In this document: in pieces, positions 1 to 9,255 of the stretch
How positions within the stretch are numbered: the first letter of the stretch is position 1
Layout of the letters: each line of letters starts with the position of its first letter
Source of the DNA: JAFLBI01 sp964616465
GTDB lineage: Bacteria > Bacteroidota > Bacteroidia > Chitinophagales > Chitinophagaceae
Assembly: GCA_964616465.1 (NCBI GenBank)
Contig: CAZTTO010000012.1
Location: forward strand, 1 to 64,000
Direction of reading: 5' to 3'
DNA length: 64,000 bases
Notes under the pieces: generated by a model
Databases searched by the model: none
What the model saw: only the letters and a program-made list of their open reading frames with translations
What the model was told of the DNA's origin: nothing
Program-made: the position numbers and the translations under genes

Positions 1-156
1 AAAAGCATTTTGTCATTTGTTTCTAAATATTGCACTTATCTGTTGAACTCAGCTTATTTTAAATAATTCTATTTTTTTGTGCGTTGATATTTCTGCTGTT
101 TTCAAATTACGTTTTCAAGTGAAAATAAAATAAACACAAACCTAAAAAACAATAAG

Positions 157-1632
157 ATGAAAAATATTAAAATTGTTATATTAATAATTTACACCTTAAT
201 CCATTATTCATGCAGTAGAGAATCTATTATAATTGATAGTGATAGAAATGAAATTTATAAAGGAAAAATATGGTTAGAAAAATTCATATTATCAAATGAA
301 ATAAATCCAATTTTTAAAGACATAAAATATCATTGGGAAAATGCAAAGGTTTTCACATTTATTAATGGATATAAAGCTATTACTATACCAATTCTTAATA
401 CAAATCAAAACCCACTATATAGAGGGAGGAGGGTTCTTTACTTATATCCATGGAAAAATGGAAAAGGATTTTATTCAACAGTATTTGAATTTTTACCAGA
501 GGTTAATCATTTAAATGTTAATAAAGGCAATATTAATTTAGAAAGATATACTGGAATAATAAGTACATGGGATCTAATAAAGGGATTTAGTCGGGGCGCA
601 TATTTTATAAATGGAATACCTCAACAAAATATATTGCTAGAATATTTTGAACAGCCAGTTGAAACTTTAAAAGTAAAACAGGCAGAAACAAACATTGCCT
701 TAACGTCTTTACCTCCAGTAACTGTTGTTGGATTTATTCCAGCACCAAACTTTGGATTTTTTTGGGTAACTTTAATGAATTATCTAGGGTATTCAACATC
801 TTATTTATGGAATGGCGGTACAGGGGGAAATCCATGTGAATATACTGGCTGCAGTTTTTCTGAAAATCCAGTAGACTATTTTGATCCTGTAACTATAAAT
901 CAAATTTCTCAAGAATTAATCGATAAGCAATGGTTAGATCAAAGTGTTAAAGATAGTACAAACAATCCTTGTATTTCTGAAGTACTTAACACTTTGTCTG
1001 AAATAAGCGAAAAGCTTCCAAAACTAATTAGAGGTTTCTTTAATTCTGATGCAAATTTTAGTATGACTTTAAAAATGACGGATCTTGGTGCTTCTAAAGG
1101 GGCTCAAGTAAGACCAAACATTTTGACGAGTAATTTCGATGTAGAAATTAATAGTTATTTTAATAATGCAACAGATTTATCTTTAGTGACTACAATTATA
1201 CATGAAGCCTTTCATTGTCAATTAATGTCTTGGTATAGAGAGGCAGTGGTGAATAATGATATAGCAAGACAACAACAATTAGCTTCACAATATGGATATT
1301 TATTTTCTAAAGAAATCATAGATTTAAATAACGATTTTATATCTATTATAAATGGGGGAAATTCAACACATCATAATGATATTGTTTTAAGATATAAAAA
1401 TTTAATTGCAAATGCGTTATTTGAGTTTGCACAAGCTAAAGGCATTAATGTAAATTTAGATTATTGTCGAGATCTTGCATTAGCAGGAACATTTGATAGT
1501 AAGGCATTTAGTGATTTAACAATTAATGAAAAAAATAGAATTATAGATAGAGTCAATGCTGAAAAAGATCCATATGGAGAAAAAAATATTAATTCACAAA
1601 ATGAAACTACAAAAGGTAGGCCATGTCAATAA
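157..1632 (+). CDS. Putative lipoprotein with HExxH metallopeptidase-like motif
   Basis: The 491-residue product starts with a hydrophobic segment ending in a lipobox-like SC at about residue 19, so it is probably an outer-membrane or periplasmic lipoprotein. A HEAFH motif at residues 349-353, inside a predicted helix (IIHEAFHCQL), is the classic HExxH zinc-binding signature. Two histidines at 405-406 could be further ligands, but I cannot assign the third one. The middle carries an LPPVTVVGF segment (about 184-192) of a kind that often recurs in secreted Bacteroidota proteins, followed by a Gly/Cys-rich stretch. I do not recognise a named family. The peptidase role is inferred from the motif alone. 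The next gene starts 9 bases after the stop, which suggests co-transcription. Confidence 0.6.
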   Translation: MKNIKIVILIIYTLIHYSCSRESIIIDSDRNEIYKGKIWLEKFILSNEINPIFKDIKYHWENAKVFTFINGYKAITIPILNTNQNPLYRGRRVLYLYPWKNGKGFYSTVFEFLPEVNHLNVNKGNINLERYTGIISTWDLIKGFSRGAYFINGIPQQNILLEYFEQPVETLKVKQAETNIALTSLPPVTVVGFIPAPNFGFFWVTLMNYLGYSTSYLWNGGTGGNPCEYTGCSFSENPVDYFDPVTINQISQELIDKQWLDQSVKDSTNNPCISEVLNTLSEISEKLPKLIRGFFNSDANFSMTLKMTDLGASKGAQVRPNILTSNFDVEINSYFNNATDLSLVTTIIHEAFHCQLMSWYREAVVNNDIARQQQLASQYGYLFSKEIIDLNNDFISIINGGNSTHHNDIVLRYKNLIANALFEFAQAKGINVNLDYCRDLALAGTFDSKAFSDLTINEKNRIIDRVNAEKDPYGEKNINSQNETTKGRPCQ

Positions 1633-1641
1633 TACTTTTTT

Positions 1642-2439
1642 ATGAAAACTTTTACTCGCTTATTGTTAATAATACTCATTCTAGTATTTACTTTCAAATT
1701 AGAAGCTCAAGTTATTATAAAACAAGGAGTTTATCAAGGGATAATTGAAAATACTTTATCTCCATTTTTTTATATTAAATCGGATTCTACATTTTTATTT
1801 ATTGATATTGAAAAAGAGAATTTAAAACATTTTGGATTTGGGGAATGGACGTTTACAAGAGATAGTATCTTTAAATTTAAGTTTGTTGATAAAATATTAC
1901 CGGTATTACAAGATATTAAATTAGACTATAAAACAGAAAGTATAGCACCATTTGATTCAATATTCATTTTTGGACAAATTAGATCCTTAGATAATAAAGC
2001 TTTAGATTTTGCCTCAGTTATAATTAACAATAAATTATCAATTCTTACTGATAAAAACGGAAATTTTTATTTTTCATGTCCTCGAAAAATTATTCCGTAT
2101 GAGGTTACAATTATTAAAAAAATAAATGATTATGAGATAGTAAGTATTCCACTCAATCAATCAACAAATAAGCATGAGGTAAATGTCAAAATCCCAACAA
2201 TCACTACTGCTTCTACTTACTTGGCATTTAATAGTAATCCCCTTTTGCAACCTTTATTTTACAAAGATGAATTTGAATTAACACTTACGACAAAATCAAT
2301 AAAATTTAATAGGCACAATTCAATATTTTTTTTCAATGACAAAAAAAATGTATTAATTAAAAATTTAGAAGCAGCAAAAAAAAATCAACCCTTCTTGATT
2401 TCAAATATTAATTTCATTATTAATTACCTAAATAAATAA
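1642..2439 (+). CDS. Secreted protein with CarboxypepD_reg-like domain
   Basis: The product has 265 residues and an N-terminal signal peptide (hydrophobic residues 5-20, ending near LEAQ). The region from about residue 110 to 180 reads like a carboxypeptidase-regulatory-like beta-sandwich: a GQIRSLDNKALDFASV segment is followed by a TDKNGNFYFSC turn, as in the plug-extension domains of many Bacteroidota surface proteins. No catalytic motif is visible and the rest is unassigned. It starts 9 bases after the preceding lipoprotein gene and shares its AT-rich codon use, so the two probably form one unit. A partner role for the lipoprotein is an inference only. Confidence 0.55.
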   Translation: MKTFTRLLLIILILVFTFKLEAQVIIKQGVYQGIIENTLSPFFYIKSDSTFLFIDIEKENLKHFGFGEWTFTRDSIFKFKFVDKILPVLQDIKLDYKTESIAPFDSIFIFGQIRSLDNKALDFASVIINNKLSILTDKNGNFYFSCPRKIIPYEVTIIKKINDYEIVSIPLNQSTNKHEVNVKIPTITTASTYLAFNSNPLLQPLFYKDEFELTLTTKSIKFNRHNSIFFFNDKKNVLIKNLEAAKKNQPFLISNINFIINYLNK

Positions 2440-2491
2440 TTTAGGCTGTTCTTTTCTGTAAATTCAACTTTATCAAAATAAATCAATTATT

Positions 2492-3721
2492 TTGGATATT
2501 GATTTTGAACTAATGGGTATAAAATCTTGTTTTATTGCAAGTATCTATCCATATTTCTTTTATTTTTTAATGAAAAGAAATAATAGTAAGATTGTATTTT
2601 ACTTATTTGTAATTATTACTATATTATTTGCTATTTTATTAGAAAGTCGATCACTTTTTTTTTGTATCCTAATTTCGGTTTGTTTATTATCAAATAAGTT
2701 TAAAAAGGTTAATTTTACTTGGATTTTTATTATTAGTATCATTCTTCTCTTTTTAAAATGGGAGTCATTTCAAGGTAGATTTTTTATATGGAAAATAATT
2801 TTATCAAATATAATCTCAGTACCCCTTTTTGGTTTTGGCTTAAATACTTTCAAACAAAATTACTCAATATGGCAAATAGAATATTTCCGTAGTAATAAGG
2901 AGTGGTCAACTTATCATTATCTTGCTGATTCACCATTCTCAGGTTATAATGAATTGCTAACGTACTATATTGAAGTTGGAATTATTGGTCCTGTAATTAT
3001 TTTGATTTTATTTTTTGTTAATATCTTTTTTTTAAATAAATACAAATTTCAATTTCCAAGTGTTGCATCGGTTTCCTTTATCAATATATTCTTTTTTTCA
3101 CTTTTTTACTATTCGCTTCATAGTTTATTAATTATAAGTGTAGTTATAATTAATCATCTAATAATTTTTTATTTTTTATTTCGAAAAAAATTTATATTAA
3201 TTATACTATTTTCTGGTATAATATTTTTTCTGCATTATATCAATCAGAATATAGAAGCTAAAAAAAACTGGAAATATGCTCAATCAATTCCTATTCATTA
3301 TATTGATGATAAAATGAAATATTATCTTTTATCTTATAGCGAACTTGGAAATAATGAATTTTATTTAACTGATTATTGTCAATTTTTGGTTTCTTCTGGA
3401 TTGTATGATGAAGCATTAAATTTGCTTCATAAAAAAAGAAAATATTTTAATCAATATCAGTGGTATTTATTTTTAGGAGATATTACTTTTTTTAAAGAAA
3501 ACTTTAATAAATCTATTCAGTATTACAAAAACGCTAATATGCTAATACCAAATAGAATAATTCCATTAGATCAACTACTAAATATAGCTTTACATTTAGG
3601 TGATATACAGGGTGTGCTATATTATTCTGAATTAATTGTTAAGCAACCAATAAAAGTTGAGTCTGAAAGAACAAAATTCATACAAAAAAAAGCAAAAAAT
3701 ATTTTGAAAAATTACAAATAA
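2492..3721 (+). CDS. O-antigen ligase-like (Wzy_C) membrane protein, N-terminally truncated
   Basis: The product has about 409 residues, with several membrane spans and a C-terminal soluble part resembling TPR-type helices (from about residue 255). The segment from LLESRSLFF through GFGLNTF to the NELLTYYIEVGIIG stretch matches the Wzy_C core of O-antigen ligase/polymerase proteins. In full-length members this core follows several further membrane helices (roughly 150-200 residues), and those are missing here. The frame opens at 2462 after a stop. The first usable codons are TTG at 2492 and ATG at 2513, with no ribosome site to decide between them. It may be a 5'-truncated remnant that is still open, or a divergent short form. 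No glycosyltransferase or other polysaccharide gene is adjacent. Confidence 0.5.
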   Translation: MDIDFELMGIKSCFIASIYPYFFYFLMKRNNSKIVFYLFVIITILFAILLESRSLFFCILISVCLLSNKFKKVNFTWIFIISIILLFLKWESFQGRFFIWKIILSNIISVPLFGFGLNTFKQNYSIWQIEYFRSNKEWSTYHYLADSPFSGYNELLTYYIEVGIIGPVIILILFFVNIFFLNKYKFQFPSVASVSFINIFFFSLFYYSLHSLLIISVVIINHLIIFYFLFRKKFILIILFSGIIFFLHYINQNIEAKKNWKYAQSIPIHYIDDKMKYYLLSYSELGNNEFYLTDYCQFLVSSGLYDEALNLLHKKRKYFNQYQWYLFLGDITFFKENFNKSIQYYKNANMLIPNRIIPLDQLLNIALHLGDIQGVLYYSELIVKQPIKVESERTKFIQKKAKNILKNYK

Positions 3722-3748
3722 ATTTTATTGCGTAAAGATTTTGAAAAA

Positions 3749-3782
3749 AAATAAAATTTTTATTTTAAGAAAAATTTTATTT
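3749..3782. terminator. Stem-loop between convergent genes
   Basis: Perfect 13-base inverted repeat (3749-3761 with 3770-3782) and an 8-base loop, lying between the stop of the ligase-like gene and the stop of the convergent EamA gene. The stem is almost all A/T, but each side has a U-rich run, so it could terminate transcription in both directions. Confidence 0.5.
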
Positions 3783-3805
3783 AAGCAAAGTAAAAAATTA
3801 TAATA

Positions 3806-4699
3806 TTAAATGCCTTTTTTTTTAAAGCTTTTATTAACTAGATAAACTCCTAGAAGCGTAATAACAGTTCCAACAATTAGCTGCCAAGTAATATGTTCAT
3901 CTAATACAACGGTGCCAATCATAATAGCAACAATTGGATTGATATATGCATAGAGAGAAGCAATGGGGGCGGGTAGGTGTTTCATGGTATAAATAAAGGC
4001 CATCATAGCCAGCAAGGAGCCCATTACAATCAGATAAGCAATAGCTATCCAAGAATTGGTCGGGATTTCATTGAAAGCAAGGTTATTTCCTTTTACGAGT
4101 GCAAGAATGACAATCATCCCAGAACTGAACAGCATTTGCCAGCCCATTCCAAAATAAGGATTGATGTTCACCTTAGATCTACCAATCATAATAGTGCTAT
4201 AGCTCCAAGATAACATAGCAATGCTCGCCAATAATATTCCCCATGCAAAACCGGGTGTGTGTGATATAAAAACATGCTCAGATAAAACAGTTGCTATTCC
4301 TGCTATACCCAAAAGAACTCCAACTACTGTAGCAGTATTAATTTGCTTGTTCTTGAAAATGAAGTACTCCATCACTACCACCGAAAGAGGGTATAATGCT
4401 CCAATCAATGCAGCTAATCCACTTGGTAAATACTGTAAGCTCCAAGTACTTAAACCATTAGCCAATACAAAAGTGAAAATGGATAAGATGAAAATTTGGA
4501 ATAGTTGTTTTTGCGAAGGAAATGCCTCGCCTTTATATAAGAAAAAACCAACAAGAATTAATCCGCCTAAAAGCTGACGAATAGCGGCAAGTTGCAAGGG
4601 TGGCATTCCCTGAATACCCCATTTCATCACCACCCAAGTACTACCCCAAATTAAGGATGTTGTTGCAAGCGCTAAATAGGCAGTATTATTGGTTTTCAA
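3806..4699 (-). CDS. EamA/DMT-family transporter
   Basis: This is a 297-residue inner-membrane protein with about ten hydrophobic spans arranged as two EamA repeats. The first opens with SLIWGSTWVVMKWGI (about 15-29) and the second ends in a typical ITLLGVYLVN plus a basic tail. The drug/metabolite transporter superfamily exports metabolites or drugs, and the substrate cannot be read from sequence. The only workable start is TTG at 4699, because the next Met would remove half of the first helix. That TTG comes directly after the TAA of purH in the same frame with no spacer, so translation probably depends on terminating purH ribosomes. Confidence 0.85.
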   Translation of the reverse strand: MKTNNTAYLALATTSLIWGSTWVVMKWGIQGMPPLQLAAIRQLLGGLILVGFFLYKGEAFPSQKQLFQIFILSIFTFVLANGLSTWSLQYLPSGLAALIGALYPLSVVVMEYFIFKNKQINTATVVGVLLGIAGIATVLSEHVFISHTPGFAWGILLASIAMLSWSYSTIMIGRSKVNINPYFGMGWQMLFSSGMIVILALVKGNNLAFNEIPTNSWIAIAYLIVMGSLLAMMAFIYTMKHLPAPIASLYAYINPIVAIMIGTVVLDEHITWQLIVGTVITLLGVYLVNKSFKKKGI

Positions 4700-6187
4700 T
4701 TAGCCGTGTTTAAAATGACGAACACCCGTAATAACCAATGCAAGCTTGTTTTGTTGGCAATACTCAATACTATCCTGATCTCGAATTGATCCTCCAGGCT
4801 GAATGAACACTTCAATTCCCGCTGCATGTCCCATGCTTACACAATCATTGAATGGAAAGAATGCATCAGAAGCCATTACTGCACCTTGTAGATCAAATTT
4901 AAACTGACGTGCTTTTTCAATAGCCTGACGAAGTGCATCAATACGACTGGTTTGCCCACATCCTTTTCCAATTAGCTGCTTGTCTTTTACCAAAGCAATA
5001 GCATTACTTTTTAAATGCTTACAAACAATGTTTGCAAAAAGGGCGTCTTGCTTTTCCGCTTCAGAAGTATTTCTTCCTCCAGCTTCTTTCCATTCGCCAA
5101 TATTTGATTCATCGGTTTGTTGTACCAGGGTCCCTTGTAAAATAGATTTTGATTGTTGCTTTGGAAGTGAAGCAGTTGGTTTTAGTTGCAGAAGGATTCT
5201 ATTCTTTTTTGACTGCAAAATCTTGAGTGCTTCTTCTTCAAATGCTGGTGCTAGTAAAACTTCAAAGAAAATTTCTTGAATTGCCAATGCAGTTGTAGCA
5301 TCTATGGTGCCATTACATACAAGCACTCCACCAAAAGCACTTTCAGGATCTCCTGCTAATGCTGCATTCCAACTTTCTAAAACAGAACTTCTGGATGCAA
5401 TTCCACATACATTGGTATGTTTAATAATTGCAAAGGTTGTTTCAGTAAATTCATTAATTAGTTGCCATGCTGCATCAACATCTACTAAGTTGTTGTAGGA
5501 AAGTTCTTTACCATGAAGCTGGTTGAAAATATTTTTTAATGAACCTTCAAACCAAGCTGATTGGTGTGGATTCTCACCATAACGAAGGGGTGTTTTTGTA
5601 ATTCCAGCAAAATATTGATGAATAGCAATGTCATAATGCATTACAATTTCAAAAGCTTTTGCTGCAAAAGCCCTTCTTTGTTCTAGCGTAGTAGATGCGT
5701 TTTGTGATTCAATAATTTGCAATGCCTCTGCGTAATCTGCTTTATTAGCAACTACCCACACATCAGCATGATTTTTTGCAGCTGCGCGAATCATACTAGG
5801 TCCGCCAATATCAATTTTTTCAATAATAGCTTTTTCCTCGGTTGTATTGCGAACTGTTTCTTCAAAAGGATATAAATCAACAATCACTAGATCAATCTCT
5901 GGAATTTTATATGCTGTCATATCAGCAACATCTTCATCCAATCCTCTTCTTCCTAAGATGCCACCAAATACAAGCGGATGCAATGTTTTTACTCTTCCGC
6001 CTAAAATGGAAGGATAACCAGTAACAGATTCAACAGGTACACAAGGGATATTATTTTGTTCTAAGAAAAGTTGTGTACCGCCAGTAGAATAAATGGTTAC
6101 ACCTGCGTTGTGAAGCGCTCTAGCAATTTGGTCAATTCCATCTTTATAAAAAACTGAAAGTAAAGCCGATTGAATCTTTTTTTGCAT
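4700..6187 (-). CDS. purH: Bifunctional AICAR formyltransferase/IMP cyclohydrolase
   Basis: PurH catalyses the last two steps of de novo IMP synthesis in the cytoplasm. The N-terminal MGS-like IMP cyclohydrolase domain shows IYSTGGT and the GGRVKTLHP segment. The larger AICARFT domain shows LRYGENPHQSAW, the catalytic IKHTNVCG (Lys-His) and ESAFGGV, and ends with the usual TGVRHFKHG. I chose the ATG at 6187 (MQKKIQSALLS) because it matches the family N-terminus and gives about 495 residues. A longer frame to 6238 would overlap comEC and add 17 non-conserved residues. It lies 10 bases downstream of comEC and is immediately followed by the EamA gene. Confidence 0.95.
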   Translation of the reverse strand: MQKKIQSALLSVFYKDGIDQIARALHNAGVTIYSTGGTQLFLEQNNIPCVPVESVTGYPSILGGRVKTLHPLVFGGILGRRGLDEDVADMTAYKIPEIDLVIVDLYPFEETVRNTTEEKAIIEKIDIGGPSMIRAAAKNHADVWVVANKADYAEALQIIESQNASTTLEQRRAFAAKAFEIVMHYDIAIHQYFAGITKTPLRYGENPHQSAWFEGSLKNIFNQLHGKELSYNNLVDVDAAWQLINEFTETTFAIIKHTNVCGIASRSSVLESWNAALAGDPESAFGGVLVCNGTIDATTALAIQEIFFEVLLAPAFEEEALKILQSKKNRILLQLKPTASLPKQQSKSILQGTLVQQTDESNIGEWKEAGGRNTSEAEKQDALFANIVCKHLKSNAIALVKDKQLIGKGCGQTSRIDALRQAIEKARQFKFDLQGAVMASDAFFPFNDCVSMGHAAGIEVFIQPGGSIRDQDSIEYCQQNKLALVITGVRHFKHG

Positions 6188-6197
6188 GGGGTAGGAT

Positions 6198-8273
6198 TTA
6201 CGAGGTATCTGTTGATAGTTTAATTTGAAGTGGACCATGCCTTTTTAAGTCATGGTGGCGCAAATGTAGGCTGTCTGCTGCTTTTTTCCATTTCCATAAT
6301 TCCTTGGAGGACAAATTGGGTGTCCAAACAAGTGTAGCAGCCCTGTTAATTTTGAGCCAACTGTAGTTCACTTTCTTAGGAATCTTATTGACTATCAGGT
6401 AGGTTGAAGGTTCCGCCAATAAAACGTTGTTAAATGATTTCTCATCATCTATGACTAAAATTCTACAATTTCTTTCGCTCCAAGTGATATCTTTTTCAGT
6501 ATTCAAAGCAATACTATTGGGTTGCGTGTTCAGCGATAAAAGAGCATTAGAACTAGTGGGTGATATGGACTTATATGGAAAAATGACACGCGATTCATTT
6601 TTGATTATCAGCCAAGCGCTAAAGTCCTTTTCTTCTGGAAAAATCCATACTTCTTTTCTTTTTAGCGATTGAGAGAATTGTAGAGTTTGAGAACATGCCC
6701 ATATTATAGAAATTAAAAAGGTGTAGCGGATTATCCATTTAGATGGCTTCACCAACCAAAATGCAAGAAGCAACATACAACTAACAATGAAAACACAGGT
6801 CTCTAATTCAATGAAAACATTCTTTTTTACAGCGAAGGGAAGTTGACTCAATAGGAATATCCATTCATTTATCCAATGTAACCAGCCACTTAGAATTGCT
6901 CCTAAAAATACGGCAGCCGGAGTAAGCCAACTGAACAATAAAATAGCAATACATGTATATAGAATGCATGCAGCCATAGGTACAACCACTAGGTTGCTTG
7001 CCCAAAAAACAAGTGGGAATTGATGAAAATAATATAAGACTAATGGAAAGGTAAACGCTTGTGCTGACCAAGTAACAGTTGTAGTATCCCATAATAAACG
7101 CAACAGCCTATTTTCAAGATATACCAGCTTTTGAAGAATGGGTTGAAATGTACCAATACCCAAAACAGCAGAGTACGATAGTTGAAATCCAATTTCATAG
7201 ATCCACCGAGGTTCAATAAGCAGCAACATGAGAGCAGATGCAGCAACAGAGTTTAAAGTTTGCGGACGCTTCGAGAAGCTTTTTCCAATTACTAAAAAGC
7301 TACACATAGTAGCAGCTCTACAAACAGATGGTCCTGCACCCGTTAAAAGTGTAAAGGCCCAGACCCCACTAAGTAATAAGATTAGGTTGCAGAGTTTATT
7401 CCTGATTCGAAATAAGCCTATGATTTGATTAAGTAGTAAGTAAATAAGCCCCACGTGCAAACCACTTATAGCTATTAAGTGAATGATACCAGTAGCACTA
7501 TATGCTTGCATTAAAGACGGATCAATATCGCTGCGTATGCCCAAAGTCATGGCCTGCGCAAGTGCTGAAGATGACTTTATAGGAATAAAATTTTCTAAGA
7601 CATGAACGCAGTGATTCCTGATTTTACTGAGATATACTTGTAAATTGTATTGACTGGGTTGCTTTAGTATTTTCCAATCTTTTTCGTACAAAAAAACATG
7701 GTGGTATACCTGTTTTTTTGCCTGCCATTTTGCAAATGAAAAATTCCCAGGTGAAGCGTTATCTACAATCTTTTCTAATTTATTTTTAAATAAAATTGAT
7801 GTACCCGTTTGTAATTGATTCACTTTTTCATTGTCTTTCAACCAAACCGATACCAATCCTTTCGCTTGTCTAACTGTATGATTATTTACAGACCCAATTA
7901 CTTCAACCTGAACAGTCCATCCATTTTTCTTTTTCTGTGGTTCTGTTTTCAAAATTCCTTGCCAGTGACTTGATTTATCAAGAAAGTTTGAAAGATGGTT
8001 TGTGTGATTTCTGAGATCTGTATGATAGCTTAATACAATTCCGCCTATAAACCATAGTATAGAGAAAAGTATGGGGAATAATGAAGGAGCTAATCGTTTT
8101 CTTAACTTCCATGGAACACAATGAATGACACAAATACCTATCCAGCAGCAAACTAAAATAATAGTCAATGGCCAACCGTATTCAATAAAAATCGGATAAC
8201 AAATAATGCCAAATATGAATGGGATTAATGCTTTTAAAGCAGGAATTTGTCCAACAGAAATATGGGTAATCAC
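6198..8273 (-). CDS. comEC: ComEC/Rec2-family DNA uptake channel protein
   Basis: The product is a 691-residue polytopic membrane protein. An N-terminal DUF4131-like region has membrane spans at about 15-85 and an OB-like soluble segment (about 100-200). It is followed by the Competence domain, whose signature HLIAISGLHVGL lies at 265-276, and a series of helices up to about residue 520. The last 170 residues form a soluble domain that lacks the HxHxDH metallo-beta-lactamase motif of longer ComEC proteins. ComEC carries single-stranded DNA across the inner membrane during natural transformation. No other competence gene is nearby. It starts the comEC-purH-EamA run on the minus strand. Confidence 0.88.
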   Translation of the reverse strand: MITHISVGQIPALKALIPFIFGIICYPIFIEYGWPLTIILVCCWIGICVIHCVPWKLRKRLAPSLFPILFSILWFIGGIVLSYHTDLRNHTNHLSNFLDKSSHWQGILKTEPQKKKNGWTVQVEVIGSVNNHTVRQAKGLVSVWLKDNEKVNQLQTGTSILFKNKLEKIVDNASPGNFSFAKWQAKKQVYHHVFLYEKDWKILKQPSQYNLQVYLSKIRNHCVHVLENFIPIKSSSALAQAMTLGIRSDIDPSLMQAYSATGIIHLIAISGLHVGLIYLLLNQIIGLFRIRNKLCNLILLLSGVWAFTLLTGAGPSVCRAATMCSFLVIGKSFSKRPQTLNSVAASALMLLLIEPRWIYEIGFQLSYSAVLGIGTFQPILQKLVYLENRLLRLLWDTTTVTWSAQAFTFPLVLYYFHQFPLVFWASNLVVVPMAACILYTCIAILLFSWLTPAAVFLGAILSGWLHWINEWIFLLSQLPFAVKKNVFIELETCVFIVSCMLLLAFWLVKPSKWIIRYTFLISIIWACSQTLQFSQSLKRKEVWIFPEEKDFSAWLIIKNESRVIFPYKSISPTSSNALLSLNTQPNSIALNTEKDITWSERNCRILVIDDEKSFNNVLLAEPSTYLIVNKIPKKVNYSWLKINRAATLVWTPNLSSKELWKWKKAADSLHLRHHDLKRHGPLQIKLSTDTS

Positions 8274-8420
8274 AGCTAACGTTTTTAAGGTTGAACCTTA
8301 GATCTAAGATAAGAGAAATGGCTGATTACTAATTCATTCGTGCAATAACTTTACAGAAAAATGTTCGTTTTCATGTAAGTTTTATAGGAAAATTCTACCT
8401 TTCCATAAATACCCTCTGGC

Positions 8421-9254
8421 ATGCCTACCGATATAAAAGAAATTTCCCTCATTACGGTCATTGGTAGCTTATTGGTTGTGTTAATGGTTCTTTTTATTTT
8501 AACCGTTTTATTCATTTATCAAAGAAAACAACATAGACAAGAGCAGGCTTTTCAAAGAATGAAGACTCGCTTTGAAAAAGAACTTTTGAAATCACAATTA
8601 GAGATTCAGGAAAGCACTTTTAAAATTATATCGCAGGAGCTACACGATAACATTGGACAAATGTTGACGGTAGTAAAAATGTCTTTATCATTTTTAAAGT
8701 TGCCACCTACAGATACAGAAGGCTTAAATCTTTTACAAAATACCAAGCAGGTTTTATCTAAGGCTATTAATGATATGAGTCAATTAACAAAAAGTCTTCA
8801 TAGTGAAAGGATTATACAACTTGGTTTGGTTGATTCAATTAGGTATGAATTGGATGTGTTGAAAAAAAATAAGTTATTTGGAGTTCACTATAGAATTGAA
8901 GATGATGGATATGAATTAGATAGCAAAACCACCATTTTCTTATTTAGAATGTTTCAGGAGATTATAAACAATGTTATTAAACATGCTCAGGCAACAGATT
9001 TGTTTGTAACCCTTGATTTACTTACTGACGAGCACTTTTTAATGAAAATTGAAGACAATGGTAAAGGCATTGAAGGAGTAGATGGCTGGGTAGATAAGCA
9101 GAGTTTATCTGGAAAATCTGGTATTGGTCTTCGGAGTATTATTGATAGAGCTTTGTTAATAGGAGCAAAAATTGAAATACATAGTAGAGCCCAAGAAGGT
9201 ACTTCTGTAACAATTAAACTACCTTTGAAAGGACAAATGTTGAAATACGCATAA
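8421..9254 (+). CDS. Sensor histidine kinase, HisKA_3/NarL type
   Basis: This 277-residue kinase has a single N-terminal membrane helix (about 10-33) and almost no extracytoplasmic part, so sensing is membrane-embedded or depends on a partner. The dimerisation helix carries the phosphoacceptor His75 in ELHDNIGQ. The ATPase domain has the N box IINNVIKHA, the IEDNGKGIEG loop and GIGLRSI, and ends at LPLKG. It is followed one base after the stop by a LuxR-type response regulator, its evident partner. The signal is unknown. Confidence 0.9.
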   Translation: MPTDIKEISLITVIGSLLVVLMVLFILTVLFIYQRKQHRQEQAFQRMKTRFEKELLKSQLEIQESTFKIISQELHDNIGQMLTVVKMSLSFLKLPPTDTEGLNLLQNTKQVLSKAINDMSQLTKSLHSERIIQLGLVDSIRYELDVLKKNKLFGVHYRIEDDGYELDSKTTIFLFRMFQEIINNVIKHAQATDLFVTLDLLTDEHFLMKIEDNGKGIEGVDGWVDKQSLSGKSGIGLRSIIDRALLIGAKIEIHSRAQEGTSVTIKLPLKGQMLKYA

Positions 9255-9255
9255 T

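Larger units (their letters stand above)
1..3748. other. AT-rich accessory block
   Basis: This stretch is clearly poorer in G and C than the DNA after about 3.8 kb, with long A and T runs and a coding preference for AAA, AAT, ATT and TTA codons. It carries three plus-strand genes of accessory type (a putative peptidase lipoprotein, a secreted regulatory-domain protein and a truncated O-antigen ligase-like protein) and ends at a stem-loop before ordinary housekeeping genes. The first 156 bases hold no gene that I can see. Acquisition by transfer is an inference from composition and content. No integrase, repeat or tRNA junction is visible. Confidence 0.5.

Noticed and set aside
4221..4577. A 118-codon plus-strand frame.
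   Set aside because: It is antisense to the EamA transporter gene.
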